In this document: in pieces, positions 1 through 8,639 of the stretch
Numbering within the stretch: the stretch's first letter is position 1
Layout of the letters: every line of letters begins with the position of its first letter
Assembly (NCBI RefSeq): GCF_014842915.1
Contig: NZ_JACYXI010000006.1
Coordinates: 124,001 to 188,000 of the forward strand
Direction: 5' to 3'
Source: Roseibium litorale
GTDB lineage: Bacteria > Pseudomonadota > Alphaproteobacteria > Rhizobiales > Stappiaceae
DNA: 64,000 nt
The notes under the pieces: generated by a model
Told to the model about the DNA's origin: nothing
Database searches by the model: none
The model's input: only the letters and a program-made list of their open reading frames with translations
Position numbers and translations under genes: made by a program

Positions 1-805
1 ACACCCCATCGATCCGGACACCGCCGCGTTCAGCCCGCGAGGCAATCATTGTACGGGCAAAGCGAGCCGTTTCCGGATGGCTCAGCAGTGCGGAGCCCCG
101 CGCGCCTTTCCATCCAGAGGCTTCAAGCTGAAGAAACTGCTCGAACACAGGAAGAGCCTCCGCTCCCGAAAGGCTGCGGAATTCAAGACGTCCCTTGTCC
201 TCAAGCCGCCGGATCAGGCGGGCGAATTCCTTCCGGCGCCGGACCGTATAGGCACCGGCGAATTGCGCCGCGCCAAGCTCGCCCCCGTCATGGGACGCGC
301 GAACCGCTTCATGGGCGATCCGGACACCCGGTACACCTTCCATGATACGCCCGGCTGACAGGCTGTTCAAAGGCAGATAGGGAAACGCGACCAGAGGCAA
401 ACCGGTCAGGCGGGCAACGTGACCGGTAAAAAGACCGCAGGTTTCAGCTGGCGCCTCCGGGGCAATCAGGGGCACGCCAAGCGGGCCGTATTCCGTGGCC
501 CAGAGCGAGGCAGCCTTGAGCACAAAGCCCAGTTCGCGGCGGCCAACGGGGGCCGCCATCAGCCAGCGGCCGGTCTGGCTGTCACGGATCACCGCAAGCC
601 GAACGCCCTTGCGGCCCGTGTCCTCCAGAAACGGCATCAGGAAGTCCGGCCCGAAGAAGGGATTGGGGTCCAGAGACCTGTCCGCAAGCTCCCGCCAGTG
701 ACCGAGATCACCGCCTGGAAGGCACGGATCGCAGACCCAGGTTTCGAGGACCGCAAGAGGATCCTCAAGGTGGTTCCGTGTGCCCTGCGCCTGTTCCCCG
801 GTCAC
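1..805 (-). CDS. GNAT-family acetyltransferase, CelD/BcsL-like (partial, runs off left edge)
   Basis: The frame is open from a GTG at 805 to the window edge, giving about 268 residues without the C-terminus. The GTG overlaps the stop of the upstream flippase gene as GTGA, which indicates translational coupling and decides the start. The segment FLQLEASGWKGARGSAL and the preceding RRLEDKGRLEF are typical of the acetyltransferase family first described as CelD/BcsL (PF13480-like). Members occur in exopolysaccharide or cellulose loci and are thought to acylate sugars or intermediates. The adjacent flippase supports a role in surface polysaccharide assembly. Substrate is unknown. Confidence 0.72.
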   Translation of the reverse strand, partial: MTGEQAQGTRNHLEDPLAVLETWVCDPCLPGGDLGHWRELADRSLDPNPFFGPDFLMPFLEDTGRKGVRLAVIRDSQTGRWLMAAPVGRRELGFVLKAASLWATEYGPLGVPLIAPEAPAETCGLFTGHVARLTGLPLVAFPYLPLNSLSAGRIMEGVPGVRIAHEAVRASHDGGELGAAQFAGAYTVRRRKEFARLIRRLEDKGRLEFRSLSGAEALPVFEQFLQLEASGWKGARGSALLSHPETARFARTMIASRAERGGVRIDGV

Positions 806-2277
806 CGGTTCCCGCTCCCGGTTGCGGGCGCGGACGTGAAAATGAAGATCGACAGGCCCAGTTTGCGCCGGGCAGCAAGGGCGAGGCTTCCTGCTTCGAC
901 GACCACAGCCAGCGCGGTGGCAAGGGCGGCCCCGGGAAGTCCGAAAAGCGGAATGAAGACACAGTTCAGCGCCACATTGCTCATGAAGGCCGCTGCATAG
1001 ATGGCGGCACAGCTCTTTTGATGTCCCGTCATGGTCAAAAGAGCATCCGCAGGGCCAACAGATGCCCGGATGAGAACACCGATCGTCAGGATTGCGAGAA
1101 CCGGGTAGCCGTCCGCAAAATCCTTGCCGAACAGCGACAGCAGCAGAGGGGCAGCCAGGAGCAGAAGACCTCCTGCTGCCACGGACGGCCAGAATGTCCA
1201 GCGGGTCGTCCGGCGCACATAGTCTTTCAACCCGGCCATGTCCTGCGCATGAATGAAGCTCGAAAACCGGTGGGCTGACGCCGCCCGCACCGCAAAATAG
1301 ACGAAATGCACCAGCGCCAGTGTCTTGGAAGCCGCGAAATACACAGCCACATCATCAGGCGCATGCCAGAAGCTGACCATGATCACATCCGCGCTGGTCA
1401 CCAGCTGCATGAAGCCTTCGACCAGAAGCATCGGCAAGGAAACCGACAGCCAAACCGGAAGGTCACCCTGACGCGGCACCTTCGGCACCGACCGGGACAA
1501 ACGGGTATTCAGGCGCCACATCTGCCAGATCGCGACCAGCACGGTCGCGACGACGGCGCCTGCGGCTGCCGTTGCCGCCGAAGCAGGCTCTCCGGTCAGG
1601 ATTAGCGCCACGATCAGCGCCAGCATCAAGAGTGGCCGCCAGATATAGGTCGGCAGCATGGCGAGTGACGGCCAGTCATAGCTGCGGGCAATGCCATCCT
1701 GGACGCCGCCCAGCGCAAAGACCGGCAAGGCCAGAAGCACAAGCGAGGCAGGCAGGATGTAATAGCTCTGGATATAGCCATCCAGAAGCTGGATCAGCCC
1801 AATGCCGAGAAGGGCGATCGCTGTGCCGGTTGCCAGTGCAATCAGCCGGCTGGACGTCAGAAACCCGCGCAGACGGCCAAAATCCTCCGCCTTGCGATAC
1901 TCCGGAATGAACCGGTTGGGCGATGAGGAAAAGCCGGCACAGGCCGCGATCCCCAGAACGATGACCCAGGTCCAGGCCAGGGAATAGATCCCGTATTCAT
2001 GGGCGCCCATCAGCCGGGCGAGGATGATCTGGGACAGATAGGCAAGCGCTGCCCCGCCAACACGGATGGCGAAGGTGGCAAGAGCCATCCGGCTGGCACC
2101 GCCCGCCGAACCACGCTTCAGCCCTGCCAGTTCGAAGAGCTGCTGCAAGGCCTGCCTGCTTTGCAGACGCTGTGTCCATGATGCCGCTGAGAGGCGCAAT
2201 CCAAGATCCCCGAAATCCAAACACCGGCATTTATGACATGAGGGACTTAAGAAGTTGTGGCCAATGCGTGAAAACAC
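802..2277 (-). CDS. Oligosaccharide flippase (Wzx/MATE-like polysaccharide transporter)
   Basis: This 491-residue polytopic membrane protein has about a dozen hydrophobic segments from roughly residue 60 to 480. The first helix region, with YLSQIILARLMGAHEYGIYS, is the usual N-terminal signature of the polysaccharide flippase (MOP/Polysacc_synt) family. Such proteins move lipid-linked repeat units across the inner membrane. It overlaps the downstream acetyltransferase gene by four bases (GTGA). The start is uncertain: 2277 is a GTG, and the first 26 residues are cysteine-rich and unlike the family. A TTG at 2199 preceded by GGGGA is an attractive alternative. Confidence 0.82.
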   Translation of the reverse strand: MFSRIGHNFLSPSCHKCRCLDFGDLGLRLSAASWTQRLQSRQALQQLFELAGLKRGSAGGASRMALATFAIRVGGAALAYLSQIILARLMGAHEYGIYSLAWTWVIVLGIAACAGFSSSPNRFIPEYRKAEDFGRLRGFLTSSRLIALATGTAIALLGIGLIQLLDGYIQSYYILPASLVLLALPVFALGGVQDGIARSYDWPSLAMLPTYIWRPLLMLALIVALILTGEPASAATAAAGAVVATVLVAIWQMWRLNTRLSRSVPKVPRQGDLPVWLSVSLPMLLVEGFMQLVTSADVIMVSFWHAPDDVAVYFAASKTLALVHFVYFAVRAASAHRFSSFIHAQDMAGLKDYVRRTTRWTFWPSVAAGGLLLLAAPLLLSLFGKDFADGYPVLAILTIGVLIRASVGPADALLTMTGHQKSCAAIYAAAFMSNVALNCVFIPLFGLPGAALATALAVVVEAGSLALAARRKLGLSIFIFTSAPATGSGNR

Positions 2278-2489
2278 GCAAGCGTGTCCGCCGGGCTGGA
2301 AACGCCGTCAAACCCCTTAGCACTGAGGAAGGTTCACCGGCACCCGCATCACCACCTGCAGGCAAATGATGGGCTCCAGAGCGATTTTTCCTTCCCTTTT
2401 TGGCCAATCTTGCTAGAAGCGCCGCACCTGCCTTCGGGCAGAAACCGGTCGCAGCCTACCCGGTTCTAGCGAAAACAAGGGTCAAAAAC

Positions 2490-3179
2490 TTGAAAACACT
2501 CGTCATCTGCTCGGGCGGACTGGATTCCGTCACGCTTGCGCATAAGGTCGCGCAGGAAAACGAGCTCATCGGTCTGGTCTCCTTCGACTATGGCCAGCGG
2601 CACAAGAAGGAACTGGCTTATGCCAAGGCCTGTGCCGACGCACTCAACACCGAACACACGCTGATCGACATTTCCAATGTCGGCCGCCTGCTGTCCGGAT
2701 CCGCGCTCACCGGAAATGTGGATGTGCCCGACGGCCATTATGCCGAAGAGAGCATGCGCATCACCGTGGTGCCGAACCGCAACGCGATCATGCTGGCCAT
2801 TGCCTTTGGCGTTGCCTCCTCCAAGGGGGCCGAGGCTGTCGCCGCGGCAGTCCATGGCGGCGATCACTTCATCTATCCGGACTGCCGCCCGGGCTTTGTC
2901 GACGCCTTCGACACCATGCAACGCCACGCCTTGGAAGGCATGGGAGAGATCCGGCTCTACACGCCCTTCGTTCACAAGACCAAGGGTGACATTGCCGCCG
3001 AAGCCGTGCGCCTTGGCGTCGATGTGACCGGTACATGGTCCTGCTACAAGGGCGGCGAGCACCATTGCGGCCGCTGCGGCACCTGCGTGGAACGGCGCGA
3101 AGCCTTCCATCTGGCCGGAGCTGAAGACCCGACGGTCTATAAGGACCCGGAATTCTGGAAGACCGCCTGCCATGTTTAG
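2490..3179 (+). CDS. queC: 7-cyano-7-deazaguanine synthase QueC
   Basis: ATP-dependent conversion of 7-carboxy-7-deazaguanine to preQ0 in queuosine biosynthesis. The protein is 229 residues with the N-terminal PP-loop SGGLDS and a C-terminal zinc-binding cysteine cluster (CYKGGEHHCGRCGTC), both diagnostic. I chose a TTG at 2490 because the protein then begins MKTLVICSGGLDS like known QueC, and AAGGG lies about nine bases upstream. An in-frame ATG at 2400 would add 30 residues that do not resemble the family. It is the first gene of a tight queC-queD-queE-queF operon and overlaps queD by eight bases. Confidence 0.95.
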   Translation: MKTLVICSGGLDSVTLAHKVAQENELIGLVSFDYGQRHKKELAYAKACADALNTEHTLIDISNVGRLLSGSALTGNVDVPDGHYAEESMRITVVPNRNAIMLAIAFGVASSKGAEAVAAAVHGGDHFIYPDCRPGFVDAFDTMQRHALEGMGEIRLYTPFVHKTKGDIAAEAVRLGVDVTGTWSCYKGGEHHCGRCGTCVERREAFHLAGAEDPTVYKDPEFWKTACHV

Positions 3180-3528
3180 GATCTTCAAGGAGTTTCACTT
3201 CTCCGCCTCGCACCAGCTTCATGGTCTGGCGGAGGATCACCCCTGCGCGCGCCTTCACGGCCACAATTATGTGGTCGAGGTGGAGCTACAGTCCGAAACG
3301 CTGGACAGCACCGGTTTTGTCCGGGACTACCGCGAGCTTGCCCCCTTCAAGGCCTATGTGGACGATCAGCTTGACCACCGGCATCTGAATGACGTGCTCG
3401 GTGACGACTGCGTCACCGCCGAGCGCATGGCCCGGCATTTCTACACCTGGTGCAAGGCGCGCTGGCCGGAGGTGTCTGCCGTCCGCGTCAAGGAAACACC
3501 GAAGACCTGCGCGGAGTACCGGCCATGA
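3172..3528 (+). CDS. queD: 6-carboxy-5,6,7,8-tetrahydropterin synthase QueD
   Basis: Converts 7,8-dihydroneopterin triphosphate to 6-carboxytetrahydropterin, the second step from GTP to queuosine. The 118-residue protein matches the small QueD/PTPS family. Zinc-ligand histidines appear in FSASHQLHG and RLHGHNY, the catalytic cysteine region is [12 protein letters not shown], and LDHRHLND follows. Its ATG lies inside the end of queC, and its stop overlaps the ATG of queE as ATGA, so the three genes look translationally coupled. No folE, which would supply the substrate, is in the window. Confidence 0.94.
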   Translation: MFRIFKEFHFSASHQLHGLAEDHPCARLHGHNYVVEVELQSETLDSTGFVRDYRELAPFKAYVDDQLDHRHLNDVLGDDCVTAERMARHFYTWCKARWPEVSAVRVKETPKTCAEYRP

Positions 3529-4292
3529 CAGCGCTCGTCCTGCCCGCAATGCATCCGGTGACCCTTGATGCCTGCACAATCCGCATCAGCGAGATCTTCG
3601 GTCCGACGATCCAGGGAGAAGGCGCCCTGATCGGCAAGCCGACGGTCTTCGTGCGCACCGGCGGCTGCGACTACCGCTGCATCTGGTGCGACACCCTGCA
3701 TGCGGTCGACAGTGCCTACCGGCACGACTGGACGCCGATGACCCCCGAGGCCATCATGATGCAGGTGGAAATCCTGTCCGGCGGCCAGCCGATCACGATT
3801 TCCCTGTCCGGCGGCAATCCGGCCATCCAGCCCCTTGGCGGCCTGATCGCCCTCGGACGGCAGATGGGCTACCGCTTTGCCCTGGAAACCCAGGGCAGCA
3901 TCGCCAAGGACTGGTTCGCGGATCTCGATATCCTGACCCTGAGCCCCAAGCCACCCTCCAGCGGCATGGAAACGGATCTTGAGGCCCTGGACGCCTGCAT
4001 TGCCGCTGCCGGCATCAACGCCCGGAGCGTGCTGAAATTCGTGGTCTTCAACGATGAAGACTATGCCTACGCCCGCTTCATCGCGGATCGTTACAGCGAT
4101 CTGGAAGTCTATCTCCAGCCGGGCAATCACACCCCGCCGCCGCCAAGCGAGAACGATGCCCTGATCGATATGGACGGCATCATGACCCGCATGCGGTGGC
4201 TGATCGACAAGGTGGGCGCGGACCGCTGGTTTTCCGCGACCGTCCTGCCGCAACTTCACACCCTGATCTGGGGCAACCTGCGCGGAGTCTGA
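3525..4292 (+). CDS. queE: 7-carboxy-7-deazaguanine synthase QueE (radical SAM)
   Basis: Radical SAM ring contraction of 6-carboxytetrahydropterin to 7-carboxy-7-deazaguanine. The 255-residue protein carries the cluster motif CDYRCIWC (CX3CX2C) near residue 47 and an N-terminal [10 protein letters not shown], both standard for QueE. The start at 3525 overlaps the queD stop as ATGA. An upstream in-frame start would run back through queD. It is the third gene of the que operon, with queF starting two bases after its stop. Confidence 0.95.
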   Translation: MTALVLPAMHPVTLDACTIRISEIFGPTIQGEGALIGKPTVFVRTGGCDYRCIWCDTLHAVDSAYRHDWTPMTPEAIMMQVEILSGGQPITISLSGGNPAIQPLGGLIALGRQMGYRFALETQGSIAKDWFADLDILTLSPKPPSSGMETDLEALDACIAAAGINARSVLKFVVFNDEDYAYARFIADRYSDLEVYLQPGNHTPPPPSENDALIDMDGIMTRMRWLIDKVGADRWFSATVLPQLHTLIWGNLRGV

Positions 4293-4293
4293 C

Positions 4294-4761
4294 ATGTCTG
4301 ACAAGAGCATCTACGAAAACCTGACCCAGCTCGGCACCAGCACGGCCCTGCCGCAGACGCCGGAAGAAGCCGTCCTGGAAAAGGTGCCGAACCCTCAGGC
4401 AGGCACCGGCTATATGGTCCGCTTCGTCGCGCCGGAATTCACCTCCCTTTGCCCGATCACCGGCGCGCCGGATTTCGCCCATCTGGTGATCGACTATGTG
4501 CCGGACAGCTTTCTGGTCGAAAGCAAATCGCTGAAGCTGTTCCTCGGCTCCTTCCGCAACCATGGCGCCTTCCATGAGGACTGCACGGTCTCCATCGGCA
4601 AGCGCCTGGTCGATCTCCTGAACCCGCAGTGGCTCCGGATTGGCGGTTACTGGTATCCGCGCGGCGGCATTCCGATCGACGTCTTCTACCAGACCGGCCC
4701 AGCCCCCGAAGGCGTCTGGATCCCCGACCAGGGCGTCCCCCCCTACCGCGGCCGGGGATAA
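4294..4761 (+). CDS. queF: NADPH-dependent 7-cyano-7-deazaguanine reductase QueF (unimodular)
   Basis: Reduces the nitrile preQ0 to the amine preQ1, which a tRNA-guanine transglycosylase then inserts into tRNA. At 155 residues it is the short, single-domain QueF type. The active-site cysteine is in [11 protein letters not shown], and the family motif ESKSLKLF followed by [11 protein letters not shown] is present. It ends the queCDEF operon. The later enzymes (Tgt, QueA, QueG/QueH) are not in the window, but GluQRS at 39.6 kb acts on the finished nucleoside. Confidence 0.95.
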   Translation: MSDKSIYENLTQLGTSTALPQTPEEAVLEKVPNPQAGTGYMVRFVAPEFTSLCPITGAPDFAHLVIDYVPDSFLVESKSLKLFLGSFRNHGAFHEDCTVSIGKRLVDLLNPQWLRIGGYWYPRGGIPIDVFYQTGPAPEGVWIPDQGVPPYRGRG

Positions 4762-4775
4762 TTACAAGAATATGC

Positions 4776-4796
4776 GGCCGGGACATGCGCCCGGCC
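4776..4796. terminator. Stem-loop between convergent queF and membrane-protein gene
   Basis: GGCCGGG and CCCGGCC form a perfect 7-bp stem around a 7-base loop in the 63-bp gap between two convergent genes. There is no clean T-tract on either side, so it may be a weak bidirectional terminator or an mRNA 3' stabiliser. Confidence 0.45.
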
Positions 4797-4824
4797 ATTG
4801 TCTCAAGTGCGTAAACGCGCGCGA

Positions 4825-5820
4825 TCACGCCTCATTGGCGGCAGCGCCAGAAGAAGCCCGGAAGGGGCGCGAAGAGGGCACGTAGGCCATCGCCTTCTCC
4901 TTCAGATCGGTGAATTTGTCCGAGAGGCTTTCAAGACGCTCGTCCCATGCCGGGTCCAGAGCCTGACCGTCCGTGACCTTGAAGAAGGCCTGCAGCATGC
5001 AGGCAATCGCCAGAGGCTCAAGCACCGCAGCCTTGACCGCCCAGGCAAAGAGCAGCGCAAAGACAACGCCGCCTGCGCTCCAGCCGCCCGGAATGAGATA
5101 GGCCACCGCTGCGGCAGGCGCGAGCATCACCAGAAACACCAGGAAGGCGAAACCGTAGACGAAGAGGGCGACAAAAGCCGCGTTCTTCATCATCCGCCTG
5201 TGGTTCTGGCCATAGAGCACCAGCGCTTCACGCGCCGCGCCCCAGGGATTGTCAGACCTTGTGCGGATGGCATGGGCGAGGATCACCTCATCGACAAACC
5301 CGACGGCCACATTGAGAAAGGCGCGCAGGATCTTCGCGATATTGTCCAGTCCCGGAATGGGGATCAGGTCGAGCACGAATTCCATCAGGCCCGTGATCGC
5401 GTGAATGACGCCCTTGATAAGCTGATCAATGCCGAACAGGACGCCAGCCTCCACGAACCGCTCTTTCACAGCGGACGCGCCGTAAGTGATCTGGCCTTTT
5501 CCTTCCGGCAGCGGCCGGCCGTCGATCATCTCGACCATGACCGCGATGTGGCCTGCCTTGACGTTGTAGAGAATGTATTCCCGCAGGAAATAAAGCACGC
5601 CAGCCGTCAGCCCGAAGCCAATCGCGCCGCCCCAGAAGGCATAGCCGAGCTGATCGTCCGGGCCGGAAAATCCGCCGATGCCGTAGCCGATCCCAGCGCC
5701 CGTGCCGGTCACCAGCACATAGGCAACGGCGATCGCGAAATACGTCGCCGCCCTGAAGACAACATAGGGCGCGGTGCGCACCATGAGCCCGATGGCTTTC
5801 GAAAAGTCAAAATCATACAT
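4825..5820 (-). CDS. Conserved membrane protein of unknown function
   Basis: This 331-residue protein starts at an ATG at 5820 (MYDFDFSK) with GGAG about nine bases upstream. A longer frame to 5883 exists but lacks a comparable ribosome site. It shows glycine-rich hydrophobic stretches near residues 15-45 and 60-80, a central amphipathic region (FVLDLIPIPGLDNIAKIL), and two further membrane segments around 225-280. The C-terminal 45 residues are charged and low in complexity. I do not recognise a named family, and no partner is adjacent: its neighbours are convergent queF and a divergent transglycosylase. Confidence 0.75.
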   Translation of the reverse strand: MYDFDFSKAIGLMVRTAPYVVFRAATYFAIAVAYVLVTGTGAGIGYGIGGFSGPDDQLGYAFWGGAIGFGLTAGVLYFLREYILYNVKAGHIAVMVEMIDGRPLPEGKGQITYGASAVKERFVEAGVLFGIDQLIKGVIHAITGLMEFVLDLIPIPGLDNIAKILRAFLNVAVGFVDEVILAHAIRTRSDNPWGAAREALVLYGQNHRRMMKNAAFVALFVYGFAFLVFLVMLAPAAAVAYLIPGGWSAGGVVFALLFAWAVKAAVLEPLAIACMLQAFFKVTDGQALDPAWDERLESLSDKFTDLKEKAMAYVPSSRPFRASSGAAANEA

Positions 5821-6044
5821 ACCGGTCTCCAAGCAAATCCGCGGACGCGCCGCCATGACCGGTTGCAGATTGGCAAGCTTCACGCGGGAGAACTGTGCCG
5901 CACATCACGCCGGTGCATTTCCCGTCGGTCTCCGCTTGAGAGCCAGCCTCACCCCTCTTCCCGGAGGATTGTGCGAAGCCCCGATTCCCTTGCGTCTGCA
6001 TCTCCTGCTATTGTCCGGCCAACCGATTTTCCGGAGAGAGTTCG

Positions 6045-6854
6045 ATGCGCCGATTCCTGATTGCGTTTGCCGGTTCCCTTGCCCTGATGAGCGCCCCGGG
6101 CTGGGCTGCCAAATGCAGCAATTCCTCTGCCGGCTTTGACGCCTGGAAGCAGAGCTTCATTGCCGAGGCCCCTTCACACGGGCTAAAGCCCCAGGTGGTT
6201 GAGGCCGCGCTGCGGAACGTCAGCTACAGCCCGAAGGTGATCAAGCTGGACCGGGGCCAGCATTCCTTCAAGCTCAGCTTCGAGCAGTTTTATAAAAAAC
6301 GCGTCAACGGCGCCATGATCCGCCGCGGCCAGCAGATGGGCCAGATCCATGCCCGCATCCTCGGCAAGATCGAGAAGCAATACGGCGTTCCGGCGCCAAT
6401 CCTGCTGGCCATCTGGGGACTGGAGACCAATTACGGCGGCTATTCGGGCAACATGCCGGTGATCCAGTCGCTGGCCACCCTCTCCCATGACTGCCGCCGC
6501 TCGGCATTCTTCACCAACGAGCTGGTCGCCGCCCTGACCATCGTCCAGCGGCGGGACATGAAGCCGGAGGAGCTGCGCGGCGCCTGGGCAGGCGAAATCG
6601 GCCAGACCCAGTTCCTGTCCTCGTCCTATGTCAAATATGCCGTCGATTATGACCGGGACGGCCGCCGGGACCTGATCCGCTCCGTTCCCGACGTTCTGGC
6701 CTCAACCGCCAATTATCTGGCCCAGAAAGGCTGGCGCGCCGGTCAGGGCTGGGGGCCGGGCACCGCGAATTACGAGGTGCTGAAACAGTGGAACAAGGCC
6801 AGCGTCTATGTTCAGACCATCTCGGTGATGGCAGAGAAGATCGGCGGCAAATAA
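6045..6854 (+). CDS. Lytic murein transglycosylase, MltB-like (SLT_2 family)
   Basis: Cleaves the glycan strand of peptidoglycan in the periplasm. The 269-residue protein has a classic signal peptide ending near APGWAA. The MltB-type catalytic glutamate is in WGLETNYGGYSG, and further family blocks AGEIGQTQFL and DYDRDGRRDL follow. There is no lipobox and no C-terminal peptidoglycan-binding domain, so it is a short soluble version. It is followed by a GGCGGAAAACGCC hairpin and a dispersed repeat. Confidence 0.9.
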   Translation: MRRFLIAFAGSLALMSAPGWAAKCSNSSAGFDAWKQSFIAEAPSHGLKPQVVEAALRNVSYSPKVIKLDRGQHSFKLSFEQFYKKRVNGAMIRRGQQMGQIHARILGKIEKQYGVPAPILLAIWGLETNYGGYSGNMPVIQSLATLSHDCRRSAFFTNELVAALTIVQRRDMKPEELRGAWAGEIGQTQFLSSSYVKYAVDYDRDGRRDLIRSVPDVLASTANYLAQKGWRAGQGWGPGTANYEVLKQWNKASVYVQTISVMAEKIGGK

Positions 6855-6855
6855 G

Positions 6856-7027
6856 AGGCGGAAAACGCCTCAAACTGCTGACAAAGCTGCCACTTCTTCA
6901 CCGTCATCCTCGGCCTTGAGCCGAGGACCTGCACAAGTCAATGGCTTGCAGATGGTCGGGTCAAGCCCGACCATGACGAACAAGAAGGAGGCTCCCTTTG
7001 TCATCAACCTCAGGCGGAAAACGCCTC
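6856..7027 (+). repeat. Dispersed palindromic repeat R1, copy A, with flanking 16-bp direct repeats
   Basis: The core (6902-6978) starts CGTCATCCTCGG and ends CCATGACG, and holds two hairpins (CCTCGGccttgaGCCGAGG and GGTCGGGtcaagCCCGACC). The same 76-77 bp core recurs at 11656-11732 (inverted) and 31576-31651. Copy A is bracketed by two exact copies of AGGCGGAAAACGCCTC at 6856-6871 and 7012-7027. Beside the first copy is CTGCTGACAAAG, a tag also found near the other copies. Confidence 0.7.
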
Positions 7028-7044
7028 CTTTTCCACGACACGTC

Positions 7045-7491
7045 TCAGGCAGCGTCCTCAATCTGAATGACGAGGCGCTTGCCAAGGGCCTTCAAGGTTT
7101 CCTCAAGGGCGGGAAGCTTGGTCTTGTGGTTCGGGTCCAGACGGCGCCGGACCTCTTTTTGATCAATGTCCAGCCTGCGGGCAAGTTCGCTCTGGTTCAT
7201 CGCGCCGTCAGCTGCGCAGGCCGCGCGGAAGGCTTCGATCAAGGCGATCTTGGCCGCAAAGCGTGCCCGCACCGAAACCGGAACCAGCTGCGCGCCTCGG
7301 GCAACGCTTACTGGCAGCTCTGCCCCATCCTCCAGACGTCCGAGCAGGGCAACCGCGAGAGCGTCTGCCGCCATGTCCAGCGCTTCCGCGCGGGTCTCCC
7401 CGCCTGTGACAGCCTCGGGCACGTCGGGAAAGGTCACGACGAACCCGCCATCGGGATCCGGGATCAATTCTGCATGAAAGGTGGTGCTCAT
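7045..7491 (-). CDS. hicB: HicB-family antitoxin with C-terminal helix-turn-helix
   Basis: Antitoxin of a type II toxin-antitoxin pair. The N-terminal half (FHAELIPDPDGGFVVTFPDVPEAVTGG) is the degenerate RNase-H-like HicB fold. The C-terminal half from about residue 100 (MNQSELARRLDIDQKEVRRRL) is a helix-turn-helix for autoregulation. I chose the ATG at 7491 because GGAAGG lies just upstream; an in-frame ATG at 7503 is possible. It follows hicA after 19 bp, in the usual toxin-first order. Confidence 0.88.
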   Translation of the reverse strand: MSTTFHAELIPDPDGGFVVTFPDVPEAVTGGETRAEALDMAADALAVALLGRLEDGAELPVSVARGAQLVPVSVRARFAAKIALIEAFRAACAADGAMNQSELARRLDIDQKEVRRRLDPNHKTKLPALEETLKALGKRLVIQIEDAA

Positions 7492-7510
7492 GGTCCTTCC
7501 CATCGCCAGC

Positions 7511-7705
7511 TCAATCGAGACCGAGCTGTTTGCGGATGATTTTGGCCATCAACGGCGTGATCTTTTCAGGCACGGTTGTCGTCCTGCTGCCAACGGTCAC
7601 TCTGTAATGGCTGCCTTTGCCCTTCCTGGTGTCCACGAGAACATCGCGCCCAAGAAGAGCAGCCTCCTTGCGGAGGTCGCGAAAAAACTGCATTCGAGTT
7701 GGCAT
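7511..7705 (-). CDS. hicA: HicA-family mRNA interferase toxin
   Basis: Small toxin that in this family cleaves mRNA in a translation-independent way. The 64-residue protein has the double-stranded-RNA-binding-like fold, with the catalytic histidine in KGKGSHYRV followed by TTVPEKITP. It is the upstream partner of hicB. A perfect palindrome at 7721-7739 lies 16 bp before its ATG. Confidence 0.87.
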   Translation of the reverse strand: MPTRMQFFRDLRKEAALLGRDVLVDTRKGKGSHYRVTVGSRTTTVPEKITPLMAKIIRKQLGLD

Positions 7706-7720
7706 TCATGATCCTAGACC

Positions 7721-7739
7721 GGTAGAACCGCGTTCTACC
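7721..7739. promoter_or_regulatory. Palindromic operator candidate upstream of hicAB
   Basis: GGTAGAAC-CGC-GTTCTACC is a perfect inverted repeat with 8-bp arms, ending 16 bp upstream of the hicA ATG. HicB proteins with a DNA-binding domain repress their own operon through such palindromes, so this is the likely operator. Confidence 0.65.
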
Positions 7740-7794
7740 CTCAAGACGTCCGCCTCATGGATACCACTTGCAGCAGCAACCTCTTCAAGATGAA

Positions 7795-7818
7795 GGGTAG
7801 GGCAAAAATGCCCTATCC
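7795..7818. other. Stem-loop between L,D-transpeptidase and hicA
   Basis: GGGTAGGGCA and TGCCCTATCC form a 10-bp stem with one G-T wobble and an AAAA loop, 40 bp beyond the end of the minus-strand transpeptidase gene. There is no long T-tract, so termination is only a possibility. Confidence 0.4.
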
Positions 7819-7857
7819 GCAATAGAAACCAAAGCACTCCTGGGGCCGCAAAGCCCT

Positions 7858-8520
7858 TTAGCCCAGCACCACCACCTTGGCGCCAAGTTCGACACGGCCG
7901 TAAAGGTCGATGATGTCCTGCTGCCACATGCGGATGCAGCCGCTGGAGGCGTTTGTGCCGATGCTTTCGGGGTGGTTGGTGCCGTGAATGCGGTAGAGCG
8001 TGTCCTTGCCGTTCTGCCACAGATAGAGGCCACGGGCGCCGATCGGGTTGGTCGGGCCGCCGTCCTGGCCATCCTTGTATTTGGCCAGCTTCGTGTCGCG
8101 TTCGATCATTTCCTTCGGCGGAAACCACTTCGGCCATTCGCGCTTGAAGCCGATGACCGCCTCGCCGTTCCAGGCAAAGCCGGCCCGCCCGACACCGATG
8201 CCATAGCGGATGGCGCGGCCACCCGGACGGATCAGATAGAGAAACTTGTTCTGCGGGTCGACGACAATGGTGCCCACCGGCTGGCTGGTCGGATAAAACA
8301 CCGGCTGGCGCAGGAACTTCGGATCGAATTTCTGGTACTGGATCGCCGGAACCTTGAAGCCGCTGTCTTCGGTGGCGGCATAAGCGGTCGCATAATCGGG
8401 CGTGCCGTCGGACAGAACAGAGAGCCCGGCCTGGATCGGCGAGGCCATCTTGGTCTGGCAGGCCGCCAGAAGCAGGGGAAGGCCGGCGGCAAAACTGCGG
8501 CGGCTGAGTTTCAGAACCAT
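7858..8520 (-). CDS. L,D-transpeptidase (YkuD/ErfK family), putative lipoprotein
   Basis: Cross-links peptidoglycan stem peptides (3-3 links) or attaches proteins to them in the periplasm. The 220-residue protein has the YkuD catalytic region: HGTNHPESIG followed by SSGCIRM, with the nucleophile cysteine in the latter. The N-terminus KLSRRSFAAGLPLLLAACQT looks like a lipoprotein signal ending in a LAAC lipobox; the double arginine also suggests Tat export. The ATG at 8520 is chosen because upstream in-frame starts would precede this signal with charged sequence. Confidence 0.9.
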   Translation of the reverse strand: MVLKLSRRSFAAGLPLLLAACQTKMASPIQAGLSVLSDGTPDYATAYAATEDSGFKVPAIQYQKFDPKFLRQPVFYPTSQPVGTIVVDPQNKFLYLIRPGGRAIRYGIGVGRAGFAWNGEAVIGFKREWPKWFPPKEMIERDTKLAKYKDGQDGGPTNPIGARGLYLWQNGKDTLYRIHGTNHPESIGTNASSGCIRMWQQDIIDLYGRVELGAKVVVLG

Positions 8521-8639
8521 TTTCGCGTAAACCTTGCTTCGGCCCGTCTTGAAGCCGTATCGGACTGTTCCATCAAAGGCGCAAAGCCCCCGCAACCCCA
8601 CCATATTTATGGTAAATGCAAGGTTAACTTCTGCCTTAG

